Below are positions 1 to 7,748 of a stretch of 64,000 bases of DNA, piece after piece. The translations under genes and the position numbers were made by a program. The stretch spans positions 6,785,501 through 6,849,500 of the forward strand of contig NZ_CP051006.1 of assembly GCF_014673495.1 (NCBI RefSeq), read 5' to 3'. Source of the DNA: Streptomyces griseofuscus (lineage in GTDB: Bacteria; Actinomycetota; Actinomycetes; Streptomycetales; Streptomycetaceae). Each line of letters begins with the position of its first letter. Position 1 is the stretch's first letter. The notes under the pieces were generated by a model, which saw only the letters and a list, made by a program, of their open reading frames with translations, searched no databases and was not told the origin of the DNA.

Positions 1-168
1 CGCTTCACCCGCGCCGACCACCGCCGTCACGGCGACGCCTCCGCCACGGGCGCGGGCCTCGGCCTGTCGATCGTGTCGGCGGTGGTGGAGGCACATGGGG
101 GCACGGTCGGCGTGGAGAGCACATCGGGCTCCACGACGTTCACGGTGAAATTGCCGACGGATACGTAG
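1..168 (+). CDS. Sensor histidine kinase, C-terminal end (partial)
   Basis: The window opens inside this gene; only the last 55 codons are visible, read in frame 1 and ending at TAG 166-168. They form the end of a GHKL/HATPase_c ATP-binding domain: the G2 glycine loop GAGLGLSIV lies at visible residues 17-25, followed by the helix and closing strands (SAVVEAHGG, then TFTVKLP). Such domains bind ATP and phosphorylate a histidine in membrane sensor kinases of two-component systems. The sensor part and the partner response regulator must lie upstream, outside the window. It converges with the next gene across about 30 bp. Family certain; specific role unknown. Confidence 0.85.
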   Translation, partial: RFTRADHRRHGDASATGAGLGLSIVSAVVEAHGGTVGVESTSGSTTFTVKLPTDT

Positions 169-198
169 TCAGGGGCGCGAGGAAGCGCGCACAGCAGA

Positions 199-912
199 TC
201 AATACCGGTTAACCCCTGTGGCGCCGCCCTCCGTGCCGATGGCGATACGCGGCGCAGCCCCCGGCACCACCCACCGGAGGATCCGCCGCATGGCATCCTC
301 CGGCACCGACACACAACCGGCCGTCGCCCCCGCCCCGTCGACATGCAGGAAGATCCCGGCTCCCCGCCCCCGCACCGGCCGGTGGTAGTTGAACCCCACG
401 ACGAGCGCGTACGCGTACTGCCCGGCGTACGCGCTGAGATGCTCCGCCTCCGCGGCCCGGCAGTCGCCCGGCAGCGGATCCGTCCAGCGGTTGTACGACG
501 ACGACGCGTTGTCCTGGCACCACCAGGAACTCTCCTTCACCGCCCGGTAGGAGATCCCCGTGCCGGCCGGCGCCGCCTTGACCCCGAACCCGAACGGAAG
601 GTCGTACAACCCGGTCGGCGTCGTGTCCGTCCCCTGGGTGCGCGCGCTCCCCTCGACCAGCCCCTTCGCCCCGAACCGCGCCGGCGCGGAACCGGCCCGG
701 GTCCAGGTGCCGCCGCGCAGGTCCCACCAGCTGACCGTGCCCGTCGTGGACGAGGTGTCCGGCGCCTGCGCGATGATCAGCTGGGTGCCGCCGCCGGTGT
801 CCGCGAGCCGTGCGGGCAGTGGCACCGGGACCGGCGCGCGCGGCGCGGGCGCGGCCCCGAGCAGGCCGAGCACGGAGAAGGACAGGAGGCTGGCGACGAC
901 ACCGGGGCGCAT
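199..912 (-). CDS. Secreted L,D-transpeptidase-like (YkuD-type) protein
   Basis: A 237-residue protein with an N-terminal signal peptide: a hydrophobic stretch to about residue 20 followed by an Ala/Pro-rich segment. The C-terminal part carries the YkuD-type catalytic signature as HVDGAGATAGCVSV, with His190 and the presumed nucleophile Cys200. The usual S/T-H-G-C is here T-A-G-C, as in a divergent actinobacterial subgroup. Classical members make 3-3 cross-links in peptidoglycan outside the membrane; for this subgroup, activity on cell wall is inferred only. It is followed on the same strand, 2 bp away, by the end of the PPOX gene, so the two may be co-transcribed from the PPOX promoter. Confidence 0.75.
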   Translation of the reverse strand: MRPGVVASLLSFSVLGLLGAAPAPRAPVPVPLPARLADTGGGTQLIIAQAPDTSSTTGTVSWWDLRGGTWTRAGSAPARFGAKGLVEGSARTQGTDTTPTGLYDLPFGFGVKAAPAGTGISYRAVKESSWWCQDNASSSYNRWTDPLPGDCRAAEAEHLSAYAGQYAYALVVGFNYHRPVRGRGAGIFLHVDGAGATAGCVSVPEDAMRRILRWVVPGAAPRIAIGTEGGATGVNRY

Positions 913-914
913 GC

Positions 915-1502
915 TCAGACGCTAGACGGGGGCAGCGGCAACGGCAGCCCGGGCAGTCCGTCCAGGCTGCTGGCGATGTGCTCCTTCTTGGTGAAGTAGT
1001 CGTTCAGGGAGGCGTCGTCCTCCCGCGCGAAGCGCCGCTCGTGCAGATCGCGCTCCTCCTCGTACGCCATGAAGGGGACGGCGTATCCGCAGGTGTCCCG
1101 CACCAGCTCGGCGTGCACCACGATGACCGCGCGCAGCCCGTGCGAGCGCGCGTCGACGCCGGGGAAGCGGGCGAGCAGTCCGGGGAAGCGCGGGTCGTCG
1201 CGGAAGACCGGCTCGCCCCGGCCGTGCACCCGCACGATGTTCGGCGGGCCCTGGAAGGCGCACCACATCAGCGTGATCCGTCCGTTCTCGCGCAGATGGG
1301 CGATGGTCTCCGCGTTGGATCCGGCGAAGTCCAGGTAGGCCACGGTGAGTTCGTCCAGTACGGCGAACGAGCCCTTGAGGCCCTTGGGGGAGAGGTTGAC
1401 CCGGCCGTCGCCGGACAGCGGCGCGGTCGCGGTGAAGAAGAGGGGCTGTTCCTCGATGAACGTACGGAGCCTGCCGTCGATGCGCTCGTAGGTCTTTCCC
1501 AT
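915..1502 (-). CDS. Pyridoxamine 5'-phosphate oxidase-fold family protein
   Basis: A 195-residue cytoplasmic protein of the split-barrel flavin/FMN-binding PPOX superfamily. Typical strand blocks are VNLSPKG near residue 35, a YLDFAGSNAETI block near 56-67, and ITLMWCAFQGPPNIVRVHGRG near 76-96. Members bind FMN or F420 and act as oxidoreductases or nitroreductase-like enzymes; substrate cannot be predicted here. The start ATG at 1502 is preceded by GATAAT (1516-1511 on the minus strand), 8 bases upstream. That fits a -10 box for a leaderless transcript, and no ribosome site is seen. It is divergent from argG across 142 bp. Confidence 0.8.
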   Translation of the reverse strand: MGKTYERIDGRLRTFIEEQPLFFTATAPLSGDGRVNLSPKGLKGSFAVLDELTVAYLDFAGSNAETIAHLRENGRITLMWCAFQGPPNIVRVHGRGEPVFRDDPRFPGLLARFPGVDARSHGLRAVIVVHAELVRDTCGYAVPFMAYEEERDLHERRFAREDDASLNDYFTKKEHIASSLDGLPGLPLPLPPSSV

Positions 1503-1510
1503 GTCCGCGG

Positions 1511-1516
1511 ATTATC
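1511..1516 (-). promoter_or_regulatory. Putative -10 element of the PPOX gene (leaderless)
   Basis: GATAAT on the minus strand ends 8 bases before the ATG at 1502, matching 5 of 6 bases of the SigA-type -10 consensus. The placement puts transcription start at or next to the start codon. Confidence 0.5.
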
Positions 1517-1579
1517 CCCGGAACTCTTTCGGCTGTCTAAGGATTCTCGGGCCCCGCCCGCATCACCCGGAGGGGTGAT

Positions 1580-1613
1580 TGACGAATCATGCGGTGTACT
1601 GCATACTCATGCA
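1580..1613 (+). promoter_or_regulatory. Putative ARG boxes (ArgR/AhrC operator) upstream of argG
   Basis: TGCATACTCATGCA at 1600-1613 fits the ARG-box core TGNAT-N4-ATNCA perfectly. A second, degenerate copy (TGACGAATCATGCG, 1580-1593) lies 20 bp upstream centre to centre, the tandem spacing expected for hexameric arginine repressors. The sites lie 31-65 bp before the argG start, so ArgR repression by arginine is inferred. Confidence 0.65.
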
Positions 1614-1644
1614 TATCAGCGAATGCACTGTGAGGAGAAACCCC

Positions 1645-2838
1645 GTGACCGAGCGCGTCGTACTCGCCTACTCAGGCGGTCTGGACACCTCCGTCGCCAT
1701 CGGCTGGATCGCCGAGGAGACGGGCGCCGAGGTCATCGCCGTTGCGGTCGACGTCGGCCAGGGCGGCGAGGACCTGGACGTCATCCGCAAGCGCGCCCTC
1801 GCGTGCGGTGCGGTCGAGGCCGAGGTCGCCGACGCCAAGGACGAGTTCGCCGACGAGTACTGCCTCCCGGCGATCAAGGCCAACGCCCTGTACATGGACC
1901 GCTACCCGCTGGTCTCCGCCCTCTCCCGGCCGACGATCGTCAAGCACCTCGTGGCCGCCGCCCAGAAGCACGGCGCCACCACGGTCGCCCACGGCTGCAC
2001 CGGCAAGGGCAATGACCAGGTCCGCTTCGAGGCCGGCATCGTCGCCCTCGCCCCCGACCTGAAGTGCATCGCCCCGGTCCGCGACTACGCGATGACCCGG
2101 GACAAGGCGATCGCCTTCTGCGAGGCCAAGCAGCTCCCGATCGCCACCACCAAGAAGTCCCCGTACTCCATCGACCAGAACGTCTTCGGACGCGCCGTCG
2201 AGACGGGCTTCCTGGAGGACATCTGGAACGCCCCGATCGAGGACATCTACGAGTACACCTCCAACCCCGCCACCCCGCGCGAGGCCGACGAGGTCGTCAT
2301 CAGCTTCAAGCAGGGCGTCCCGGTCGCGATCGACGGCAGGCCCGTCACCGTCCTCCAGGCCATCCAGCAGCTCAATGAGCGCGCGGGCGGCCAGGGCATC
2401 GGCCGGATCGACATGGTCGAGGACCGCCTGGTCGGCATCAAGTCCCGTGAGGTCTACGAAGCTCCCGGCGCGATCGCCCTGATCACCGCCCACCAGGAGC
2501 TGGAGAACGTCACGGTCGAGCGCGAGCTGGCCCGCTACAAGCGCCAGGTCGAGCAGCGCTGGGGCGAGCTGGTCTACGACGGCCAGTGGTTCTCCCCGCT
2601 CAAGCGCGCCCTGGACGGCTTCATCAACGAGGCCAACCAGCAGGTCAACGGCGACATCCGGATGACCCTGCACGGCGGCCGCGCGGTCGTCACCGGCCGG
2701 CGCTCCGAGTCGTCCCTGTACGACTTCAACCTCGCCACCTACGACACCGGCGACAGCTTCGACCAGGCCGCTGCCAAGGGCTTCATCGACATCTACAGCC
2801 TGTCGTCGAAGATCGCCGCCAAGCGGGATCTCGCGTAA
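1645..2838 (+). CDS. argG: Argininosuccinate synthase
   Basis: Joins citrulline and aspartate with ATP cleavage to make argininosuccinate, the penultimate step of arginine synthesis, in the cytoplasm. The 397-residue length fits the bacterial short type. The ATP pyrophosphatase P-loop AYSGGLDTS is at residues 8-16; the HGCTGKGNDQVRFE block near residues 116-129 is also diagnostic. I chose GTG 1645 because GAGGAGAAA lies just upstream and the family begins with this ERVVLAYSGG strand; an in-frame ATG at 1579 would add 22 residues that cover the ARG box. Followed by argH 102 bp downstream, beyond a strong hairpin. Confidence 0.97.
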   Translation: MTERVVLAYSGGLDTSVAIGWIAEETGAEVIAVAVDVGQGGEDLDVIRKRALACGAVEAEVADAKDEFADEYCLPAIKANALYMDRYPLVSALSRPTIVKHLVAAAQKHGATTVAHGCTGKGNDQVRFEAGIVALAPDLKCIAPVRDYAMTRDKAIAFCEAKQLPIATTKKSPYSIDQNVFGRAVETGFLEDIWNAPIEDIYEYTSNPATPREADEVVISFKQGVPVAIDGRPVTVLQAIQQLNERAGGQGIGRIDMVEDRLVGIKSREVYEAPGAIALITAHQELENVTVERELARYKRQVEQRWGELVYDGQWFSPLKRALDGFINEANQQVNGDIRMTLHGGRAVVTGRRSESSLYDFNLATYDTGDSFDQAAAKGFIDIYSLSSKIAAKRDLA

Positions 2839-2875
2839 CCCCTACGGGTTCACCTCGCACGCATCACACTGACGG

Positions 2876-2907
2876 CCGCCTCCCCACCTGCAAGGGTGGG
2901 GAGGCGG
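2876..2907 (+). terminator. Perfect 13-bp hairpin between argG and argH
   Basis: Arms 2876-2888 and 2895-2907 pair perfectly around a 6-base loop (TGCAAG). There is no T tract, so it could be a factor-assisted terminator, an attenuator lowering argH expression, or an RNA 3'-end stabiliser for argG. Confidence 0.6.
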
Positions 2908-2940
2908 TGGCACAGAGACAACATTCCGAGGAGCAACGCA

Positions 2941-4368
2941 GTGAGCAGCAACAGCGGTGACGTACGGCTCTGGGGCGGCCGTTTCGCCGACGGTCCCGCC
3001 GAGGCCCTGGCGAAGCTGTCCGCGTCCGTCCACTTCGACTGGCGGCTCGCGCCCTACGACATCGCCGGCTCGCGCGCCCACGCCCGCGTGCTGCACAAGG
3101 CCGGACTCCTCACCGAGGGCGAGCTGACCCGCATGATCGCCGGCCTCGACCGGCTGGAGGCGGACGTCGCCGACGGCTCCTTCACCGGCACCATCGCCGA
3201 CGAGGACGTGCACACCGCCCTGGAGCGCGGTCTGCTGGAGCGCCTCGGCCCGGACCTCGGCGGCAAACTCCGCGCCGGCCGGTCCCGCAACGACCAGGTG
3301 GCCACCCTCTTCCGGATGTACCTCAGGGACCACGCCCGGATCATCGGCGGCCTGATCGCCGACCTCCAGGACGCCCTGGTCGGCCTGGCCGAGGCCCACC
3401 CGGATGTGGCGATGCCCGGCCGCACCCATCTCCAGCACGCCCAGCCGGTGCTCTTCGCCCACCATGTGCTCGCCCATGTCCAGTCCCTGTCCCGGGACGC
3501 GGAGCGGCTGCGCCAGTGGGACGAGCGCACCGCGGTGTCGCCGTACGGCTCCGGCGCCCTCGCCGGTTCCTCGCTCGGCCTTGACCCGGAGGCGGTGGCC
3601 GCGGACCTCGGGTTCGAGCACGGCAGCGCGGCCAACTCCATCGACGGCACGGCCTCCCGGGACTTCGTCGCGGAGTTCGCCTTCATCACCGCGATGATCG
3701 GCGTGAACCTCTCCCGGATCGCCGAGGAGATCATCATCTGGAACACGAAGGAGTTCTCCTTCGTCACCCTCCATGACGCGTTCTCCACCGGCTCCTCGAT
3801 CATGCCGCAGAAGAAGAACCCGGACATCGCGGAGCTGGCCCGGGGCAAGTCCGGCCGTCTGATCGGCAATCTGACCGGTCTGCTGGCCACGCTCAAGGCG
3901 CTGCCCCTCGCCTACAACCGCGATCTCCAGGAGGACAAGGAGCCGGTGTTCGACTCCTGCGACCAGCTGGAGATCCTGCTGCCCGCCTTCACCGGCATGA
4001 TGGCCACCCTCACCGTGCACCGCGAGCGCATGGAGGAGCTGGCCCCGGCCGGCTTCTCCCTCGCCACCGACATCGCCGAGTGGCTGGTCCGCCAGGGCGT
4101 CCCCTTCCGGGTGGCGCACGAGGTCGCGGGGGAGTGCGTCAAGGCCGCCGAGGCCGAGGGCAAGGAGCTGGACGAGCTGACGGACGAGCAGTTCGCCAAG
4201 ATCTCCGTCCACCTCACCCCCGAGGTCCGCACCGTCCTGAACGTCCCCGGCGCCCTGGCCTCCCGCAACGGCCGCGGCGGCACCGCCCCGAGCGCGGTGG
4301 CGGTCCAACTGGCCGAGGTGAAGAAGGACGTGGCTCGGCAGCACGAATGGGCGACGGCCAAGAAGTAG
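2941..4368 (+). CDS. argH: Argininosuccinate lyase
   Basis: Splits argininosuccinate into arginine and fumarate, the last step of arginine synthesis. At 475 residues it has the standard fumarase/aspartase-superfamily length. The N-terminal LWGGRF start is typical, the RSRNDQVAT block is near residue 115, and the catalytic flexible loop GSSIMPQKKNPD is near residues 283-294. GTG 2941 is preceded by CGAGGAGCAA; an upstream in-frame ATG at 2896 sits inside the hairpin and is unlikely. It follows argG in the same direction and is probably expressed from the same ARG-box promoter, possibly with its own. Confidence 0.97.
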   Translation: MSSNSGDVRLWGGRFADGPAEALAKLSASVHFDWRLAPYDIAGSRAHARVLHKAGLLTEGELTRMIAGLDRLEADVADGSFTGTIADEDVHTALERGLLERLGPDLGGKLRAGRSRNDQVATLFRMYLRDHARIIGGLIADLQDALVGLAEAHPDVAMPGRTHLQHAQPVLFAHHVLAHVQSLSRDAERLRQWDERTAVSPYGSGALAGSSLGLDPEAVAADLGFEHGSAANSIDGTASRDFVAEFAFITAMIGVNLSRIAEEIIIWNTKEFSFVTLHDAFSTGSSIMPQKKNPDIAELARGKSGRLIGNLTGLLATLKALPLAYNRDLQEDKEPVFDSCDQLEILLPAFTGMMATLTVHRERMEELAPAGFSLATDIAEWLVRQGVPFRVAHEVAGECVKAAEAEGKELDELTDEQFAKISVHLTPEVRTVLNVPGALASRNGRGGTAPSAVAVQLAEVKKDVARQHEWATAKK

Positions 4369-4378
4369 CCGTACGGCA

Positions 4379-4470
4379 GGCGCCCGAAGGGGCGCGGGGC
4401 TGTGCCGATAAGCGGCTGCCGCCGCGTGGGCGCGAGCAACCCGGACACACTCGCGCACCCACCGCACGAG
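4379..4470 (+). repeat. Streptomyces-type dispersed intergenic repeat, copy 1
   Basis: Directly after argH comes GGCGCCCGAAGGGG then a GCGCGGGG run and a variable Arg/Ala-rich-looking tail. The same head, GGCGCC-CTGAAGGGG-TGCGGGG, occurs in reverse at 28211-28190. I recognise this GGGGCGCGGGG-type element as common between Streptomyces genes. GCGCCC/GGGCGC forms a short hairpin at 4381-4396. Confidence 0.6.
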
Positions 4471-4553
4471 CCACGCCCCTGGACGAAGCCCCTCGCGGGT
4501 TACGTTGGTCGTGAACCGGAACCGAACCGGAACCGACCGAACCGGAGCCCGCG

Positions 4554-5525
4554 ATGCCCTTCGCCCGCCTCGCCCACGCGACCACCCCGACCTGCCACAT
4601 CGGACTCGGTCTCGCCGCCGTCGGTCGCCCCGGCTACATCAACCTCGGCCGGGACGACGACCTCGGCGCGGACCGCAGCGTCGACGCCCTGCGCGCCCGT
4701 AGCCATGAACTCCTCGACGCCGCCTACGCGCAGGGCGTCCGCTACTTCGACGTGGCCCGCTCCTACGGCCGTTCGGAAGAGTTCCTCGCCCAGTGGCTGG
4801 CGGCCAACCCGGGCATCGACGACGTGGTCATCGGCAGCAAGTGGGGCTACACCTACACCGCCGACTGGTCCACCGACGCCGAGCGGCACGAGGTCAAGGA
4901 CCACACCCTGGCGACGTACGAGCGGCAGCGCGCCGAGTCCGACGCCCTGCTCGGCGACCGGCTCGACCTCTACCAGATCCACTCGCTCACCCCGGACAGC
5001 CCCGCCCTCACCGACAAGGAACTCCACGCGCGGCTCGCGGAGGCCGCCGCCGGGGGACTGACCATCGGCTTCTCCACCAGCGGGCCCCGGCAGGCGGACA
5101 CCGTCCGCGCCGCCCTCGCGGTGACGGTCGACGGCGAGCCCCTCTTCCGTACCGTCCAGTCGACGTTCAACATCCTGGAGCACTCGGCCGAGTCCGCACT
5201 CGCCGAGGCCCATGACGCCGGGCTGACCGTGATCGTCAAGGAGGGCATGGCCAACGGCCGGCTCGCCGACCCGAACGCCCCCGAGGCACTGAAGTCGATC
5301 GCCGCCGAGGAGGGGCTCGGCCCCGACGCCGTCGCCCTCGCCTGGATCCTGCGCCGGCCCTGGGTGGGCGTCGTCCTCTCCGGCGCCGCGACCCTCACCC
5401 AGCTCTCCTCCAACCTGCACGCGCCTGCCGTCGACCTGGACGCTGACCGGATGACCCGCCTCGCCACGCTCACGGAGGAGCCGCGCGTGTACTGGGAGCG
5501 GCGCGGACAGCTGCCCTGGCACTGA
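4554..5525 (+). CDS. Aldo/keto reductase
   Basis: A 323-residue NADPH-dependent carbonyl reductase of the AKR (beta/alpha)8-barrel type. The catalytic-tyrosine segment YFDVARSYGRSEEFL is near residues 64-78. The lysine-bearing strand VVIGSKWGY and the DLYQIHSL strand follow in the expected order. The C-terminal WVGVVLSGAATLTQL segment matches the cofactor-phosphate loop (usually SGA). ATG 4554 has GGAG six bases upstream, and a TACGTT -10-like hexamer lies at 4501-4506. It stands alone between argH and a divergent-function tetR unit. Substrate unknown. Confidence 0.85.
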   Translation: MPFARLAHATTPTCHIGLGLAAVGRPGYINLGRDDDLGADRSVDALRARSHELLDAAYAQGVRYFDVARSYGRSEEFLAQWLAANPGIDDVVIGSKWGYTYTADWSTDAERHEVKDHTLATYERQRAESDALLGDRLDLYQIHSLTPDSPALTDKELHARLAEAAAGGLTIGFSTSGPRQADTVRAALAVTVDGEPLFRTVQSTFNILEHSAESALAEAHDAGLTVIVKEGMANGRLADPNAPEALKSIAAEEGLGPDAVALAWILRRPWVGVVLSGAATLTQLSSNLHAPAVDLDADRMTRLATLTEEPRVYWERRGQLPWH

Positions 5526-5617
5526 TCGAAGAGCCTCGCTGATCAAGGTCACCCGCTGATCCACGACTCCCGCTGGCCCCTCGCTGACCAGCGGCGATGA
5601 GTCACGCGCGCCCGTGG

Positions 5618-5648
5618 TGAGACATTCATGTCTCACATGGGTTACTCT
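5618..5648 (+). promoter_or_regulatory. Operator palindrome and overlapping leaderless promoter of tetR-MFS
   Basis: TGAGACATTCATGTCTCA (5618-5635) is an inverted repeat with perfect 8-bp arms and a 2-bp centre. A further half-like TTGTCTCAT follows at 5649-5656. A -10-like TACTCT (5643-5648) lies 6 bases before ATG 5655, so the palindrome covers the -35/spacer region. This is the classic layout of TetR autoregulation. Confidence 0.7.
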
Positions 5649-5654
5649 TGTCTC

Positions 5655-6206
5655 ATGGCCCTGGACCGTGACCATGTACTGCGCAGCGCCGCCGCCCTGC
5701 TGACCCGCAAATCCACCGCGACCATGGACGAGGTCGCCAAGGCCGCCGGGATCAGCCGGGCGACGCTGCACCGGCACTTCGCCGGCCGCGACGCGCTGGT
5801 ACGGGCGCTGGAGGCGCTCGGCATCGCCGAGTGCGAGGCGGCGCTGGACCGGGCCCACCCCGAGGAGGGCACCGCGACCGACGGCGTACGCCGGCTGGTC
5901 CGCGAGATGCAGCCGGCCGCGGGACTGCTCGCCTTCCTGTACGGCGAGAGCCAGCTGTGGGAGGGCGAGCGGCAGAACGACGGCTGGCAGCGGCTCGACA
6001 GCCGGATCGGCGCCCTGTTCCAGCGCGGACAGCAGGACGGCGAGTTCCGTATCGACCTGACGCCCGTCTGGCTCACCGAGGCCCTGTACGGCCTGACCGC
6101 CTCCTGCGCCTGGGCCACCATGGACGGCCGGGTGGCCGCCCGCGACTTCCCGACCATGGTCGCCGAACTCCTGCTCGGCGGCGCTCTACGGAGAGAGGAA
6201 TCATGA
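5655..6206 (+). CDS. TetR-family transcriptional repressor
   Basis: A 183-residue regulator: the N-terminal helix-turn-helix (MDEVAKAAGISRATLHRHF, about residues 21-39) is canonical, and the rest is an all-helical ligand-binding/dimer domain with no motif that names the ligand. An ATG at 5628 lies inside the operator, so I chose ATG 5655, which follows a -10 box by 6 bases (leaderless). The stop overlaps the MFS start by 4 bases (ATGA, 6203-6206). This coupling implies that it represses its own operon and is released by a drug or metabolite exported by the neighbouring pump. Confidence 0.88.
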   Translation: MALDRDHVLRSAAALLTRKSTATMDEVAKAAGISRATLHRHFAGRDALVRALEALGIAECEAALDRAHPEEGTATDGVRRLVREMQPAAGLLAFLYGESQLWEGERQNDGWQRLDSRIGALFQRGQQDGEFRIDLTPVWLTEALYGLTASCAWATMDGRVAARDFPTMVAELLLGGALRREES

Positions 6207-7726
6207 CCAGCACAGTGCAGCCGGCCAAGGCGGCGCAGCCCACGGCGCGTCCGGGCCGCTGGCTCGCGCTCTGCGTCCTCGTCCTGGCCGTGCTGCTGGT
6301 GGCCGTCGACGCCACCGTGCTCGGCCTGGCGACCCCCTACATCAGCGAGGACCTGCATCCCTCCGGCACCCAGCTGCTGTGGATCGGTGACGTCTACTCC
6401 TTCGTCATCGCCGGCCTGCTGGTCTCCATGGGCAGCCTCGGCGACCGCATCGGCCGCAAGCGGATCCTGCTCTGCGGCGCCACCGCGTTCGGCGCGATAT
6501 CCGTGCTCAACGCCTATGCCACGACACCGGAGTTGATGATCCTGGCGCGGGCGCTGCTCGGTGTCGCGGGCGCGACCCTGATGCCGGCCACCCTCGCCCT
6601 GATCCGCAATCTCTTCCACGACCCGCGCGAGCGCAGCCTCGCCGTCGGCATCTGGGGCGCGACCGCCTCGGCCGGTACGGCGGTCGGTCCCATCGTCGGC
6701 GGCTTCCTGCTGGGGCACTTCTGGTGGGGCTCGGTCTTCCTGATCAACCTGCCGGTGATGGCGGTCCTCGTGCTGGTCGGCATCCGCACCCTGCCCGAGT
6801 CCCGCAACCCCGACCCGGGCCCCTGGGACCTGGCCAGTGTGCTGCTGTCGCTCATGGGCATGATCGGTGTGGTCTACGCCGTCAAGGAGGCGGCCACCCA
6901 CGGCTTCTCCTGGCCCACGCTCGCCGCGGGCCTGCTGGGCGCGGGCGCGCTGTACGGCTTCGTACGCCGCCAGCTGACCATGCCGGCCCCGCTGCTGGAC
7001 ATGCGGCTGTTCCGGCACCGCGGCTTCAGCGGCGCGGTCCTCGCCGACCTGCTGACCGTGCTCGGCATGTCCGGCCTGGTCTTCTTCCTCTCCCAGTACC
7101 TCCAACTCGTCCAGGGCAGGCGCCCGTTCGAGGCGGGTCTGGCCGAACTGCCCGCCGCCGTGGGCGCGGTGGTGGCCGGACTGGCCGCGGGCAGCGCCGC
7201 CCGGCGCTTCTCGGTCCGCTCGGTGGTCTCGGCCGGCCTCGCCGCGGTCGGCCTGTCCCTGGCCGCGCTGACCTGCCTCGGCCAGAGCACGGGCTATCCG
7301 GTGCTCGGCGCCGCCCTGCTGGTGGTGGGCGTCGGCGCGGGCCTGTCCTTCACGGTCACCGCCGACGTCATCCTCTCCAGCGTCCCCAAGGAGCAGGCGG
7401 GTGCCGCCTCCGCGGTCTCCGAGACGGCCTACGAACTGGGCGCCGCCCTGGGCATCGCCCTCCTCGGCTCCATCGTGACCGCCGTCTACAGCGGCTTCCA
7501 CGGCCCGGCCGGCACCCCGCCGGGCGCCCATGACTCACTGGGCGCCGCCGTCCAGGCATCGGCCCACCTGCCCCCGCAGACCGCCGAGTCCCTCCTGGAC
7601 GCGGCCCGCGACGCCTTCGTCCACGGGCTCCACCTGGCCTCCGGGGCGGGCGCGGCGGTCCTGCTGGGCACGGCGGCCGCGGCGTGGTTCCTGCTGAAGG
7701 GGCAGCGGCTGGAGAACGCCGGGTGA
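6203..7726 (+). CDS. DHA2-type MFS efflux transporter
   Basis: A 507-residue integral membrane protein with about 14 hydrophobic segments, the length and count of the drug:H+ antiporter-2 (QacA/EmrB-like) group. Loop 2-3 carries the MFS motif A as GSLGDRIGRKR (about residues 76-86), and motif C-like Gly/Pro residues follow in segment 5 (ASAGTAVGPIVGG). The first helix contains VDATVLGLATP, a DHA2 hallmark where acidic Asp serves cation recognition. Translationally coupled to the upstream TetR gene by a 4-base overlap. Role in expelling toxic compounds or a metabolite is inferred; substrate unknown. Confidence 0.88.
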   Translation: MTSTVQPAKAAQPTARPGRWLALCVLVLAVLLVAVDATVLGLATPYISEDLHPSGTQLLWIGDVYSFVIAGLLVSMGSLGDRIGRKRILLCGATAFGAISVLNAYATTPELMILARALLGVAGATLMPATLALIRNLFHDPRERSLAVGIWGATASAGTAVGPIVGGFLLGHFWWGSVFLINLPVMAVLVLVGIRTLPESRNPDPGPWDLASVLLSLMGMIGVVYAVKEAATHGFSWPTLAAGLLGAGALYGFVRRQLTMPAPLLDMRLFRHRGFSGAVLADLLTVLGMSGLVFFLSQYLQLVQGRRPFEAGLAELPAAVGAVVAGLAAGSAARRFSVRSVVSAGLAAVGLSLAALTCLGQSTGYPVLGAALLVVGVGAGLSFTVTADVILSSVPKEQAGAASAVSETAYELGAALGIALLGSIVTAVYSGFHGPAGTPPGAHDSLGAAVQASAHLPPQTAESLLDAARDAFVHGLHLASGAGAAVLLGTAAAAWFLLKGQRLENAG

Positions 7727-7748
7727 GCGTGCCGCACCCGGCGGCCCC

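Noticed and set aside
5570..5594. CCGCTGG/CCAGCGG repeat as terminator of the aldo/keto reductase
   Set aside because: Only 7 bp with an 11-base loop and no T tract; too weak to call.
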